From Polaromonas jejuensis NBRC 106434 (lineage in GTDB: Bacteria; Pseudomonadota; Gammaproteobacteria; Burkholderiales; Burkholderiaceae_C): a DNA stretch of 64,000 nucleotides. This document shows, one piece after another, positions 17,251-26,659 of this stretch; the stretch's first letter is position 1; each line of letters starts with the position of its first letter. The notes under the pieces are model-generated. The model saw only the letters and a list, made by a program, of their open reading frames with translations. It did no database searches and was not told the DNA's origin. The translations under genes and the position numbers were made by a program. The stretch lies in assembly GCF_001598235.1 (NCBI RefSeq), contig NZ_BCYO01000019.1:19752-83751 (forward strand), read 5' to 3'.

Positions 17251-18381
17251 ATGTTGCTGACACAAGACCAGGAAATGATCCGCGACGCCGTGCGCGCCTT
17301 TGCGAAAGAAGAGTTGTGGCCCCATGCCGCGCGCTGGGACAAGGAGCATTACTTCCCGAAGGAAGCGCACCAGGGGCTGGCAGCCCTCGGCGCCTACGGC
17401 ATCTGCGTGCCCGAGGAATTCGGCGGCGCGAATCTGGACTATGTCACGCTGGCGCTGGTGCTGGAAGAAATCGCCGCCGGCGATGGCGGCACAAGCACCG
17501 CCATCAGCGTGACCAATTGCCCGGTCAACGCCATACTCATGCGCTACGGCAACGCGGCGCAGAAAAAGCAATGGCTTACGCCCCTGGCGCAGGGAAAGAT
17601 GTTGGGCGTGTTCTGCCTGACCGAGCCGCATGTGGGCAGCGATGCCTCGGCGCTGCGGACCACCGCGGTGAAAGACGGCGACGGCTATGTGATCAACGGC
17701 GTCAAGCAGTTCATCACCAGCGGCAAGAACGGGCAGGTGGCCATTGTCATCGCCGTCACCGACAAGGGCGCCGGCAAGAAAGGCATGAGCGCCTTCATCG
17801 TGCCGACCGACGCGCCCGGCTATGTGGTGGCGCGACTGGAAGACAAGCTGGGCCAGCACTCCAGCGACACCGCGCAGATCAATTTCGACAACTGCCGCAT
17901 CCCGGCCGAGAACCTGATAGGCGCCGAGGGCGAAGGTTACAAGATCGCGCTGGGCGCGCTGGAGGGCGGGCGCATAGGTATCGCGGCCCAGAGCGTGGGC
18001 ATGGCGCGCAGCGCCTTTGAGTGCGCGCTGGACTATGCCAAGGAGCGCGAGAGCTTTGGCACTTCCATCTTCAACCACCAGGCGGTCGGTTTTAGGCTGG
18101 CCGAGTGCGCGACAAAAATCGAAGCGGCGCGCCAGCTGATCTGGCACGCCGCCAGCCTGCGCGATGCCGGCCAGCCCTGCCTGAAGGAGGCCGCCATGGC
18201 CAAGCTGTTCGCCAGCGAAATGGCCGAGCAGGTCTGCAGCGCCGCCATCCAGACCCTGGGCGGCTACGGCTATGTGAGCGACTTTCCGGTCGAGCGCATC
18301 TACCGCGACGTGCGCGTGTGCCAGATTTATGAAGGCACGAGCGACGTGCAGAAAATCATCATTCAGCGCGCGCTGGCCTGA
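17251..18381 (+). CDS. Acyl-CoA dehydrogenase (short/branched-chain type)
   Basis: A 376-residue FAD-dependent acyl-CoA dehydrogenase. The middle domain has T-E-P-H-V-G-S-D-A-S, the C-terminal domain has L-G-G-Y-G-Y-V-S-D-F-P-V-E-R-I-Y-R-D and the glutamate in Y-E-G-T-S-D-V-Q, the catalytic position in the short-chain subfamily. This differs from LiuA, so the substrate is probably butyryl-, isobutyryl- or 2-methylbutyryl-CoA. ATG 17251 follows CGGAGA at a good distance; an earlier in-frame start would overlap the SDR gene. Together with the thiolase and SDR it forms a fatty/branched-chain acid oxidation set. Confidence 0.93.
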   Translation: MLLTQDQEMIRDAVRAFAKEELWPHAARWDKEHYFPKEAHQGLAALGAYGICVPEEFGGANLDYVTLALVLEEIAAGDGGTSTAISVTNCPVNAILMRYGNAAQKKQWLTPLAQGKMLGVFCLTEPHVGSDASALRTTAVKDGDGYVINGVKQFITSGKNGQVAIVIAVTDKGAGKKGMSAFIVPTDAPGYVVARLEDKLGQHSSDTAQINFDNCRIPAENLIGAEGEGYKIALGALEGGRIGIAAQSVGMARSAFECALDYAKERESFGTSIFNHQAVGFRLAECATKIEAARQLIWHAASLRDAGQPCLKEAAMAKLFASEMAEQVCSAAIQTLGGYGYVSDFPVERIYRDVRVCQIYEGTSDVQKIIIQRALA

Positions 18382-18408
18382 GGCCTGCCGCGCTCAAGGA
18401 GACACAGC

Positions 18409-18831
18409 ATGCCAATTACCAAAGGATTCCGCGCCCTGGTCGATGAGGCCATGGCCCAGATCAAGAACTATTCGGTCCAAGAGGTCCGGGCCCGGCTGGC
18501 CGACCCCAGGGTGCAGCTCGTCGACATCCGTGATGTGCGCGAGCTGGCGGCCGGCACGGTGGTGGGCGCCTACCATGCGCCGCGTGGCATGCTGGAATTC
18601 TGGGTCGACCCGGCCTCGCCCTACCACAAGCCGATTTTTGCCGACGAAGGCAAGGAGTTCATCCTGTTCTGCGGCGCCGGCTGGCGCAGCGCACTGGCCA
18701 CCAAGACCCTGCAGGACATGGGCATGACCAATGTTGCCCATCTCGACGGCGGCTATGCCGAGTGGGTCAAGCAGGGCGGGCCGACCGAAACGCCCGAAGA
18801 GCGGGAAAAGCGCAAGGCGAAACAGGCTTGA
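18409..18831 (+). CDS. Rhodanese-domain protein
   Basis: A 140-residue single-domain rhodanese. Catalytic cysteine C88 sits in the loop F-C-G-A-G-W-R-S, and the N-terminal V-D-I-R-D-V-R-E-L motif is typical. Such proteins carry persulfide sulfur in the cytoplasm. The C-terminal tail is rich in Glu and Lys. It starts 27 bases after the acyl-CoA dehydrogenase, with a GGAGA ribosome-binding site, and is probably the last gene of that transcript. Confidence 0.9.
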   Translation: MPITKGFRALVDEAMAQIKNYSVQEVRARLADPRVQLVDIRDVRELAAGTVVGAYHAPRGMLEFWVDPASPYHKPIFADEGKEFILFCGAGWRSALATKTLQDMGMTNVAHLDGGYAEWVKQGGPTETPEEREKRKAKQA

Positions 18832-18861
18832 CCTTCCTGCGGTCGGGCGCTGGTGTTGCGT

Positions 18862-18895
18862 GGAGGGCGACCTGTTTTAGATGAAACAGGCCTCC
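18862..18895 (+). terminator. Hairpin between the rhodanese and aminotransferase genes
   Basis: Nested stems GGAGG (18862-18866) with CCTCC (18891-18895) and CCTGTTT (18871-18877) with AAACAGG (18884-18890) enclose the loop TAGATG. There is no clear T run after it. It may be a terminator for the upstream genes or part of the leader of the aminotransferase gene. Confidence 0.4.
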
Positions 18896-19043
18896 GGCCC
18901 GCGTTTTACAAGAGTAAGAGGCTAACAATAAGTGAGCATTCATCAGGCCGGCGCGACCCTGCCTGGGCGCACTGGCGCGCCTTTAAAACGGCGCACATGC
19001 TAAGCTGGCAGTCCGACTTTTTCCATCACTCTGAAGGAATACC

Positions 19044-20204
19044 ATGCCCGGATTGCTGCCCAACGTCGACCCTGATGGCCTGCTTGAATTCTCGGTGGTC
19101 TACACCGACCGCGCGCTCAACCACATGTCGCGCAGCTTCCAGGGCGTGATGCGTGACATCTCCAGCATCCTCAAGGAGGTGTATAACGCACCCTCTGTGG
19201 CGCTGGTGCCCGGCAGCGGCACCTACGGCATGGAAGCCGTGGCGCGGCAGTTCGCCGCCGGCAAGCATGTGCTGGTCATTCGCAACGGCTGGTTCAGCTA
19301 CCGCTGGACGCAGATTTTCGACATGGGGAACATCCCCGCATCGTCCACCGTGCTCAAGGCCCGTAAAGCCGGTTCTGGCGCCCAGGCACCCTGGGCCCCT
19401 GCGCCCATAGCCGAAGTCCAGGCGTCAATAGCCAAAGAAAAACCCGCCGTCGTTTTTGCCCCGCATGTGGAAACCGCCTCCGGCATGATGCTGCCCGACG
19501 ACTACCTGCGCGCCGTGGCCGATGCCGTGCATGAAGTGGGCGGCCTGTTTGTGCTCGACTGCATCGCCTCGGGCGCCATGTGGGTCGACATGAAGGCCAC
19601 AGGCGTGGATGTGCTGATCTCTGCGCCGCAAAAAGGCTGGAGCAGCTCACCCTGTTGCGCCATGGTCATGCTCAGCGAGCGCGCCCGCGCCGCCATCGAA
19701 GGCACCACCAGCTCCAGCTTTGCCTGCGATTTAAAGAAGTGGCTGCAGATCATGGAAGCCTACGAAAAAGGCGGCCACGCCTACCACGCCACCCTGCCCA
19801 CAGACGCGCTCACAAGCCTGCGCGCCGCCATGAAAGAAACGCAGGCCTACGGTTTCGCCAAGGTGCGCGCGGAGCAGGAGGCGCTGGGCAGCCAGGTGCG
19901 CGCTCTGTTCGAAAGCCGCGGCCTGCCCAGCGTCGCCGCCGAAGGTTTCAAGGCGCCCGGCGTGGTGGTTAGCTACACCACAGACCCCGAGATCCAGTCC
20001 GGCAAGAAATTCCTGGAGCAGGGCCTGCAGACCGCCGCCGGCGTGCCGCTGCAATGCGACGAAGGTGCCGACTTCATGACCTTCCGCGTCGGGCTGTTCG
20101 GGCTGGAGAAGTGGCACCAGGCGGAGCGCACGGTGGGGCAACTGGCAGCGGCGCTGGATCGGATTGGGTTGACGGCGCGGGTTACTGAAACGGTTGCTGG
20201 CTGA
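19044..20204 (+). CDS. PLP-dependent class V aminotransferase
   Basis: A 386-residue fold-type I aminotransferase of the class V (alanine-glyoxylate/serine-pyruvate) group. The likely PLP lysine is in S-A-P-Q-K-G-W-S-S-S-P (about residue 200), preceded by the aspartate in F-V-L-D-C-I-A-S-G. Upstream AAGGAATACC gives a reasonable ribosome-binding site. A Pro/Ala-rich stretch near residues 112-126 (G-A-Q-A-P-W-A-P-A-P) may be a repeat-derived loop. It is the last gene before the island at 20.2 kb. Substrates are not determined. Confidence 0.88.
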   Translation: MPGLLPNVDPDGLLEFSVVYTDRALNHMSRSFQGVMRDISSILKEVYNAPSVALVPGSGTYGMEAVARQFAAGKHVLVIRNGWFSYRWTQIFDMGNIPASSTVLKARKAGSGAQAPWAPAPIAEVQASIAKEKPAVVFAPHVETASGMMLPDDYLRAVADAVHEVGGLFVLDCIASGAMWVDMKATGVDVLISAPQKGWSSSPCCAMVMLSERARAAIEGTTSSSFACDLKKWLQIMEAYEKGGHAYHATLPTDALTSLRAAMKETQAYGFAKVRAEQEALGSQVRALFESRGLPSVAAEGFKAPGVVVSYTTDPEIQSGKKFLEQGLQTAAGVPLQCDEGADFMTFRVGLFGLEKWHQAERTVGQLAAALDRIGLTARVTETVAG

Positions 20205-20584
20205 AGATTGGGTGTCTGCTTCGTGAGCGCATTAACGAAAGCCTGATGCGTGACCTCAAACCGATTCACTGCGTGGCGGGAGGTCGTGGCAAAGATTCAC
20301 GACCTGTATGAAGGGTGAGTAGACTGCGCGTCTGGCTCGGACCGGTTGAAGGTGGGTTTGCAGTTGGAGCGCTGCGGGCTGATGTCTAGGTTTGGCGCAT
20401 TGCAGCGGGCACGAGGTGTCGCGCTCGAAGTTCGCACCGGATGTCCGCTACAGACTACGGACATTCGATGTCGGCCGTTGATGGGCAGCCCGCGGCCCAT
20501 TGCTGTCTCTGAGGTCCGTGAATTTGCCAATTGAAAGCGGTTTTCTGTCCCGTCTTCTCCGAGGCCTTGTGAGGAGGCTGGGGT
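20205..20584. other. Gene-poor junction at the left edge of the island
   Basis: About 380 bases with no convincing gene. A short frame around 20250-20318 ends T-A-W-R-E-V-V-A-K-I-H-D-L-Y-E-G and stop; it looks like the tail of a broken gene that I cannot identify. The stretch 20330-20535 has no recognisable motif. The position, between a host-type gene block and the gluconokinase/TRAP genes, fits an old recombination boundary. Confidence 0.4.
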
Positions 20585-21109
20585 TCAGACTGAGAGTTTG
20601 GTGATGGCCAGCTTCAGCGCAGCTCCCAGTGGAAGGTGCGCCGGAATGGTAACGACATCAGTCTCTACGGCAGTCGGATGTTCAAGTGTACGGAACTGGC
20701 TTTCTACCAGACTTTGTGGCATGAAATGGCCCCGACGTTGTTGCATCCTGGCCTCAATGAGCTCTCGCGCGGCGTCGAGGAAGACAAAGCGAAGATCGCC
20801 CGAGCTACCAGCACGAATCCGGTCGCGGTACGAGCGCCTCAGGGCGGAGCAGGCGATCACGATGCCGCGAGGAGAGCGAACCGAATCGGCAAGCGCGGCC
20901 GCCACGTTGTCGAGCCACGGCCAGCGGTCGTCGTCGGTGAGGGGCTCGCCTCGCGTCATCTTCGCGATGGCGCTTTCACCGTGCAGATCGTCGCCGTCGA
21001 TCAGGTCAAGGCCGCGCTCGGCGGCGAGCGCCGCGGCGAAGGTGCTCTTGCCGCACCCGCAGACGCCCATGACGATGATGGCCAAGCGGTTGGAACTCGA
21101 AGAAGACAT
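20585..21109 (-). CDS. gntK: Gluconokinase
   Basis: A 174-residue P-loop kinase expected to phosphorylate D-gluconate to 6-phosphogluconate. The Walker A motif is G-V-C-G-C-G-K-S-T near residue 14, followed by D-G-D-D-L-H and the family-typical R-G-H-F-M-P and L-V-E-S-Q-F. The start at 21109 gives M-S-S-S-S-S-N-R-L; the frame stays open further upstream, but that part overlaps the TRAP gene and has no family match. It is 50 bases downstream of the TRAP permease gene on the same strand and probably belongs to the same sugar-acid operon. Confidence 0.9.
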   Translation of the reverse strand: MSSSSSNRLAIIVMGVCGCGKSTFAAALAAERGLDLIDGDDLHGESAIAKMTRGEPLTDDDRWPWLDNVAAALADSVRSPRGIVIACSALRRSYRDRIRAGSSGDLRFVFLDAARELIEARMQQRRGHFMPQSLVESQFRTLEHPTAVETDVVTIPAHLPLGAALKLAITKLSV

Positions 21110-21159
21110 GGCAAGAAGACCTTCAATGGCGGATGCACGCATCGGGATGCCGGACAGCG

Positions 21160-23049
21160 TCAGAGGAACCCGATCGATATCCAGGGAATGAAAGCGATCG
21201 CGATGAGGCCGATCAACAGAACGCCAAGATAGAGCCAGATGCGTTTCATGCCCGCTTCGGCGGGCACTTGGCCAATGATGCAGGCGGCGTAGTAGCACAG
21301 GCCAAAGGGCGGCGCGAAAAGCCCCAGACCCATCGCCAGTATCACGACCATGGCGTAGTGGACCTCGTGGATGCCGAGCTGGTGCGCAATCGGAAACAGC
21401 AGCGGGCCGAACAGCACGATGGCGGGGATGCCCTCGAGCACGCTGCCGAGCACGATGAACGCAACGATCGAGATGAGCATGAAGCCAACGGCGCCGCCGG
21501 GGACGGCCGCCATCTTCACCGCCAGGTCGTGCGAGAAGCCCGATTGCGTCAGCGCCCACCCCATGGCGCTCGCCGCGCCGACGATGAAAAGGATCGCGCC
21601 CGACAGCGACGCGGTCTGCACCAGCATCGGCAACACCGCCTTCCATCGGAGCCCGCCGCGGTAGATGAGCAGCCCGGCGACAACCGCGTAGGCAATGCCG
21701 ATGGTCGAGACCTCGGTCGCTGTCGCGACACCCTCGACCACCGCGCTGCGGATCACGAACGGCAGCAACAGCGCAGGCAGGGCAACCATGAACGTCTTGC
21801 GCACGACGCTGAAGGGGGCGCGCTTGACCACGCTGGCGCCTTCCTCGCGCCCCGCGCGCCAGCGCGCGACAAAGCCCAGAACGACCGCCAGCACGATCGC
21901 CGGCAAAATGCCGGCCGTGAACAGCGCAGCGATGGAGATACCGGTCACGGAGGCGATCGCGATCAAGACAATCGAAGGCGGAATCGTCTCGCTCATGGCG
22001 CCTGAAGCGGCAAGCAGCGACACGAGTTCACCGTCCTTCATGCCACGCTTGCGCATCTCGGGGAAGAGCACCGGTGCGACCGCGGCCATGTCCGCCGTCT
22101 TCGAGCCCGAGATGCCCGACACGAGCAGCATCGCGCCGAGCAGCACATACGACATTCCGGCGCGCACATGGCCGAGCAGCGCTGCGAGGAACTCGACCAT
22201 GACGCGGGCGAGGCCTGTGCCGTGAACGAGTTGGCCCAGCAGCACGAACATCGGCACGGCGAGCAGGATCAGCGTGCTCATGCCTTCGTCCATGCGGCCG
22301 ACGACCACCGCCAACGGCGTGGACGTGCACGTCAGCAGATACGCGGCGGTGGCAAGCGAGAACGCGAATGCGATTGGAACGCCGGACATGACCGCCGCGC
22401 CCAGGAGACCGATGAAGAACACGAGCAATGCGCTCTGTCCCATCGCCGTCAGGCTCGGGGCGGCAAGGTAGCAGCCAGCGGCGACCGCGCCCATGATCGC
22501 GATGATGCCGGCAAGGTCGCGCCAATCATGGTGGACGAGCCGCAACAGGCAGCTTGCGAAGGCGATCACAAATCCGAACGGGATGGCCAGTGCTCTGACC
22601 GTTCCGGACCAACCGAGCGCCGGGGTTTCGACAAAGGCCTGATCCTGCAGGTATTCGTAAGACGGGTGCAGAGCGAGGCCGAGAAACGCGAGCGTCGCCC
22701 CGACCGCGAGCGTTTCCGCCCAGCGTTGCGCGCGGGGCCCGACCATGAACACGAAGAACGTCAATCGCATGTGGCTTCCGCGTTGAACCGCCAGCGCGCA
22801 GCCGAGCATCGCCAGCCACAGGAACAGGATCGACGCGAGTTCGTCGGACCAGATGATCGGCCGATTGAAAACGGCCCGCGCGACGATGCCCGAGAGCAGT
22901 ATCCCGACTTCGGCCAGCACGACACCCGCGGCAAGCAGTTCTACGCCGCGTCGCAGCCACAGCTCCGCGACGAATTCGGGCGCCTGCGATGTTGGCGCTT
23001 GCACGCCCTCGTCGGTATCCAGCGCAATGTGCGCGCCGACCGCGCTCAC
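21160..23049 (-). CDS. TRAP transporter fused permease (DctQ-DctM)
   Basis: A 629-residue inner-membrane protein joining the small (DctQ, about residues 20-185) and large (DctM, about 200-629) TRAP permease subunits. The DctM part has many hydrophobic segments and family stretches such as G-I-S-G-S-K-T-A-D and S-E-T-I-P-P-S-I-V. It drives sodium-coupled uptake of an organic acid delivered by the binding protein encoded just upstream. The GTG start at 23049-23047 overlaps the TGA stop of dctP (GTGA), a strong sign of translational coupling; longer frames only shadow dctP. The ligand is probably a sugar acid, given gntK next to it. Confidence 0.9.
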   Translation of the reverse strand: MSAVGAHIALDTDEGVQAPTSQAPEFVAELWLRRGVELLAAGVVLAEVGILLSGIVARAVFNRPIIWSDELASILFLWLAMLGCALAVQRGSHMRLTFFVFMVGPRAQRWAETLAVGATLAFLGLALHPSYEYLQDQAFVETPALGWSGTVRALAIPFGFVIAFASCLLRLVHHDWRDLAGIIAIMGAVAAGCYLAAPSLTAMGQSALLVFFIGLLGAAVMSGVPIAFAFSLATAAYLLTCTSTPLAVVVGRMDEGMSTLILLAVPMFVLLGQLVHGTGLARVMVEFLAALLGHVRAGMSYVLLGAMLLVSGISGSKTADMAAVAPVLFPEMRKRGMKDGELVSLLAASGAMSETIPPSIVLIAIASVTGISIAALFTAGILPAIVLAVVLGFVARWRAGREEGASVVKRAPFSVVRKTFMVALPALLLPFVIRSAVVEGVATATEVSTIGIAYAVVAGLLIYRGGLRWKAVLPMLVQTASLSGAILFIVGAASAMGWALTQSGFSHDLAVKMAAVPGGAVGFMLISIVAFIVLGSVLEGIPAIVLFGPLLFPIAHQLGIHEVHYAMVVILAMGLGLFAPPFGLCYYAACIIGQVPAEAGMKRIWLYLGVLLIGLIAIAFIPWISIGFL

Positions 23050-24074
23050 GAAAGCTGCCCCACGATGGACTCCAGCACGGCCCAGTTCTCCGCACCGAAC
23101 TTCTCTCTCCATTCCTTGTAGAAGCCGGCCTTGGTCAGGGCGGCGCGGAAACTCGCGCGGTCGACGTTCTCGAACGCGAGCCCCTTGCCGACGAGTTGCT
23201 CCTTCAGCGATGCATTGAGCCGATCCACGTCCGCGCGCTGCTCCATGCTGGCGCGATCGAACTCGCGCCGGCAAATGTCCTTGAGGTTGTCGGGCAGCGC
23301 GCCGAATGCACGCCGGTTGCCCAGCAGCCAGAATGGATCCCAGATGTGATTCGTCTGCGACACAAACTTCTGCACTTCGTAGAGCTTGCCGGATTCGATC
23401 GCGACAAGCCCGTTCTCCTGGCCATCCACAAGCTTGGTCTGCAGTGCGGTGTACAACTCGTTGAAGTTGATCGAGGTCGGCGTCGCTCCCAATGCCTTGA
23501 AGAGCGACGTGAAGATCGGCGAGACCGGTACGCGGATCCGGTAGCCCTGCAGATCGGCCGCTGACTTGATGGCCTTCGACGATGAGGTGATTTGGCGAAA
23601 GCCGTTGTCCGATGCTTTTGATACGGCGACGAACCCGGCCTTCTCGATCTGACCCCGGATGATCCTGCCCAGTTCGCCGTCGATGCCCGGCCACACCTGC
23701 TCGTAGCCCGCGAACGCGAAGCCCACATTCGTGAGTGCTGCCCCCGGCACGACCGTGGACAAGACCGAGCCGGAAATGTTCAGGAACTCTACACCACCGG
23801 AGCGAACCTGGCTGAGCAGATCGGTGTCCGAACCGAGCTGACTGGCAGGGAAGAAGCGAATTTCGAGCTTGCCCGAACTCGCTTCAAGAATCCGCTCAGT
23901 AGCTTGCTTCAGGCGTGGATTGATCGGTTGGGTCAGCGACTGGCCGGTGGCCAGTTTGTAGGTGAACTCGGCGGCGTTTGCATATCGCGTCCCGATCGAG
24001 AACAAAGGCAACGCCGCGGTTGATTGCAGCAGGGTTCGTCGCGAAATGCCGACGCGCGGCTTCGATGTCGTCAT
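23046..24074 (-). CDS. TRAP transporter substrate-binding protein (DctP family)
   Basis: A 342-residue periplasmic binding protein. The N-terminus reads S-R-R-T-L-L-Q followed by a short hydrophobic stretch and A-N-A-A, a Tat-type signal peptide. The mature part has DctP features: G-Y-R-I-R-V-P, the arginine-containing ligand-binding strand, and N-E-L-Y-T-A-L-Q-T-K-L-V-D-G-Q-E-N. Its stop overlaps the permease start. It is divergent from the LysR gene at 24242, which likely regulates it. Confidence 0.9.
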   Translation of the reverse strand: MTTSKPRVGISRRTLLQSTAALPLFSIGTRYANAAEFTYKLATGQSLTQPINPRLKQATERILEASSGKLEIRFFPASQLGSDTDLLSQVRSGGVEFLNISGSVLSTVVPGAALTNVGFAFAGYEQVWPGIDGELGRIIRGQIEKAGFVAVSKASDNGFRQITSSSKAIKSAADLQGYRIRVPVSPIFTSLFKALGATPTSINFNELYTALQTKLVDGQENGLVAIESGKLYEVQKFVSQTNHIWDPFWLLGNRRAFGALPDNLKDICRREFDRASMEQRADVDRLNASLKEQLVGKGLAFENVDRASFRAALTKAGFYKEWREKFGAENWAVLESIVGQLS

Positions 24075-24180
24075 GATTTTGTCTCCAGACTGTTCGATTG
24101 CGTGGCGCTTTTAGGCTAGAGGCGATACCTTCTTCGAGGCATAGAGTCAGCCGATCCACGAGGCGAAGGATAGAAGACTG

Positions 24181-24221
24181 CTCATTGAAGTGCAATTGAG
24201 TTATTCTTCCTCATTGTGAAG
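24181..24221. promoter_or_regulatory. Repeated motif in the divergent TRAP/LysR intergenic region
   Basis: CTCATTGAAG at 24181-24190 and CTCATTGTGAAG at 24210-24221 form a direct repeat just before the LysR ATG (24242), and CTCATTG is followed by the partly complementary CAATTGAG at 24193-24200. Such repeats in a divergent LysR intergenic region may be regulator sites. Support is positional only. Confidence 0.35.
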
Positions 24222-24241
24222 CTGTTCTAACGAATTCAATC

Positions 24242-25126
24242 ATGTCACTGCCTTTGCGCGCGATTGTCGTTTTCCATGCCGTAGCCCGTTGCGGCAGTCT
24301 CTCCAAAGCCGCGGCCGAGCTCTATGTGACGCCGTCGGCTGTGAGTCAGCAGATTCAGATGCTTGAGGTACATCTCGGCACGACGCTGCTGACGAAGGCC
24401 GGCCGCGGCATCGCGTTGACCGAGGCAGGTGAACGCTATTTCGAGATGATCGGCGATCAGGTCGAACACATTTCGGAGGCAACGCAGCGCATCCGGGGAT
24501 TCCGCTCCCGCTCTATCCTGACCGTGCGCGCAACGCCGACGCTAGCCTCCAAATGGCTGCTGCCGCGCCTGAAGGGATTTCTTGATGCCAACCCGGATGT
24601 TGAGCTTCGGCTGAACGGCACTACCGAGCCAACAGATTTCTCCCGCGAGACGGTTGATGTGGAGATCCGGCACGGCGAGGGCCGCTGGCCGGGCGTCTTT
24701 GTGGAAGGCCTCGCCGAGGAGTCCTTCCTGCCCGTGTGCTCGCCCTCATATTGCGCCGCAGCGAGCATTGGTGCCACCGACGTGCCCCAGCACCGGCTGA
24801 TCCACTCAGTCAAGTCGCAAGTTCAATGGACGCAGTGGTTCTTGCTGGCCGGTGCCCCACCCGCCGTGGATTGGAGCCGCATACTATTCGACCGCAGTCA
24901 CATGGCGATCGACGCTGCGGTCGACGGGTTCGGCCTGGCGCTGGAAAGCACGTTGATGATGTGGCGCGAACTGCGTGACGGCACGTTGATCTGCCCGGTC
25001 CGCAACCCGCCGCGCGTGTCTTTGACGACCCAGTGGATCGTCTGCCCGTTCGATCATCTGCACAAGGCCAAGGTCCGCCTGTTCCTTGATTGGCTTCGGA
25101 CCGAGCGTGCCGTGTGGCAGGACTAG
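24242..25126 (+). CDS. LysR-family transcriptional regulator (GcvA-like)
   Basis: A 294-residue LysR regulator with an N-terminal helix-turn-helix (G-S-L-S-K-A-A-A-E-L-Y-V-T-P-S-A-V-S-Q-Q) and a periplasmic-binding-protein-like effector domain from about residue 90. The F-D-R-S-H-M-A-I-D-A-A-V-D-G-F-G-L-A-L motif is typical of the GcvA/AmpR branch. It is divergent from the TRAP operon and upstream of the SAF-domain dehydrogenase, so it probably senses an intermediate of the pathway encoded by this island. Confidence 0.92.
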   Translation: MSLPLRAIVVFHAVARCGSLSKAAAELYVTPSAVSQQIQMLEVHLGTTLLTKAGRGIALTEAGERYFEMIGDQVEHISEATQRIRGFRSRSILTVRATPTLASKWLLPRLKGFLDANPDVELRLNGTTEPTDFSRETVDVEIRHGEGRWPGVFVEGLAEESFLPVCSPSYCAAASIGATDVPQHRLIHSVKSQVQWTQWFLLAGAPPAVDWSRILFDRSHMAIDAAVDGFGLALESTLMMWRELRDGTLICPVRNPPRVSLTTQWIVCPFDHLHKAKVRLFLDWLRTERAVWQD

Positions 25127-25278
25127 AGATCGGTGCTTGCGGCGACGCAGATGAATTAGAGGGTCTAACGATTCTGTTTATAAATCTAAGTTGTCCTAAT
25201 CGAAGTCGCTTTCTAAACTGACGGTCAGAAGTCGCGATTCCCGCGTCTTCATAGGCACATCACGAAGGACGACAACAC

Positions 25279-26637
25279 ATGAATCTCTACACCATGCTTG
25301 CTGCGCGAGCAGCAGCAGGACGCCCAGTGCGGGTGGGGCTGATCGGCGCGGGCAAGTTCGGCTCGATGATCCTGTCCCAGGCCCGCCACATCGAAGGCAT
25401 GCACATCGTCGGCGTGGCCGACCTCGACGTCGCCAAGGCACGTGGCTCGCTCAATCGTGTCGGCTGGGAAGAAGACCGATATTCGGCCAAGTCGCTTGGC
25501 GACGCCATCAAGACCGGCAAGACCTGTGTTCTCGATGACGCGGCGGCTCTGGCATCGTGCGATGAGATCGAATGCATCGTCGAGGCCACGGGTCACCCGA
25601 TCGCCGGCGTGCGCCACGCGCTCGCGGCCATCGACGGCAACAAGCACATCATCATGGTCAACGTCGAGGCCGACGCGATGTGCGGGCCGTTGCTGGCCGC
25701 GAAGGCGCGGGCAAAAAACCTCGTCTACAGCATGGCCTACGGCGATCAACCTGCCATCATCTGCGAGCTGGTCGACTGGGCACGCTCGTGCGGATTCGAG
25801 ATCACCTCCGCCGGGAAAGGCATGAATTTCGAGCCGCGCTACCGGTATTCGACCCCGGATACCGTCTGGGGCTTTTTTGGCTGGACCGACGAAGAAGTGG
25901 CTGCGGGCGACTTCAATCCGAAGATGTACAACTCTTTCACTGACGGTACCAAGGCCGCCATCGAGATGGCCGCCGTGGCCAATGGCACAGGCCTGGATTG
26001 CCCGGACGACGGACTGGCGTTTCCGCCGGCCGGTCTGCACGACCTTGCGAAGGTGTTCCGTCCCGCGGCTGACGGCGGCCGCCTCGCGCGCAGTGGCCTG
26101 GTCGACATCGCAGCAAGCCAGGAGCCCGATGGTCGCGAGGTCTTCAACAACATCCGCTATGGCGTCTTTGTCACGTTCAAGGCACCGAACGAATATGCGA
26201 AGGCGTGCTTCAAGCAATACGGTCTGCTGGTCGACCCCTCTGGCTGGTACGGATCGATGTGGCGGCCCTTCCACATGATTGGGCTGGAGACCAGCATCAG
26301 CATCCTGTCGGCCGTGTTGCGCGGCGAGGCAACCGGGACGTGCAAGGAGTTCCGCGGCGATGCCGTCGCCACGGCAAAGCGCGACCTGAAGCCGGGTGAG
26401 TACCTTGACGGCGAAGGCGGTTTCGCAGTCTGGGCCAACGCGATTCCCGCGTCCAAGAGCCTGGAGATCGGTGGCCTGCCAATCGGCCTTGCGCACAACG
26501 TCAAGCTCAAGCGCCCGGTCGCGAAGGACACCATCGTGCGCTTCGACGATGTGGTGTTGGAGCGAGACATGGATGTCGTCGCACTGCGCCAGCAAATGGA
26601 ACGTGGTGCACTTGGGACGATGAAAAGTGCCACGTGA
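25279..26637 (+). CDS. Homoserine-dehydrogenase-like NAD(P)-binding protein with C-terminal SAF domain
   Basis: A 452-residue predicted dehydrogenase. The N-terminus has the nucleotide-binding motif V-G-L-I-G-A-G-K-F-G-S-M (about 20-31), followed by a domain of the homoserine-dehydrogenase type. Residues from about 375 resemble a SAF domain (L-K-P-G-E-Y-L-D-G-E-G-G and P-I-G-L-A-H-N-V). This fits the group described as predicted homoserine dehydrogenases with a SAF domain (COG4091). The context of TRAP transporter, gluconokinase and a beta-hydroxyacid dehydrogenase suggests oxidation of a sugar acid or branched polyol acid rather than amino-acid synthesis. The reaction is unknown. Confidence 0.82.
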   Translation: MNLYTMLAARAAAGRPVRVGLIGAGKFGSMILSQARHIEGMHIVGVADLDVAKARGSLNRVGWEEDRYSAKSLGDAIKTGKTCVLDDAAALASCDEIECIVEATGHPIAGVRHALAAIDGNKHIIMVNVEADAMCGPLLAAKARAKNLVYSMAYGDQPAIICELVDWARSCGFEITSAGKGMNFEPRYRYSTPDTVWGFFGWTDEEVAAGDFNPKMYNSFTDGTKAAIEMAAVANGTGLDCPDDGLAFPPAGLHDLAKVFRPAADGGRLARSGLVDIAASQEPDGREVFNNIRYGVFVTFKAPNEYAKACFKQYGLLVDPSGWYGSMWRPFHMIGLETSISILSAVLRGEATGTCKEFRGDAVATAKRDLKPGEYLDGEGGFAVWANAIPASKSLEIGGLPIGLAHNVKLKRPVAKDTIVRFDDVVLERDMDVVALRQQMERGALGTMKSAT

Positions 26638-26659
26638 CATCACGTCGGGTGGATCGCCC

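Noticed and set aside
20346..20534. A 62-codon frame in the left island junction
   Set aside because: No Shine-Dalgarno, no recognisable motif, and a composition like non-coding sequence.
21110..21646. N-terminal extension of the gluconokinase frame
   Set aside because: It overlaps the TRAP permease gene and has no similarity to kinases; the P-loop begins shortly after ATG 21109.
23050..23694. N-terminal extension of the TRAP permease frame
   Set aside because: It overlaps dctP entirely and encodes arginine-rich sequence unlike any membrane protein; the GTG at 23049 overlapping the dctP stop is a better start.
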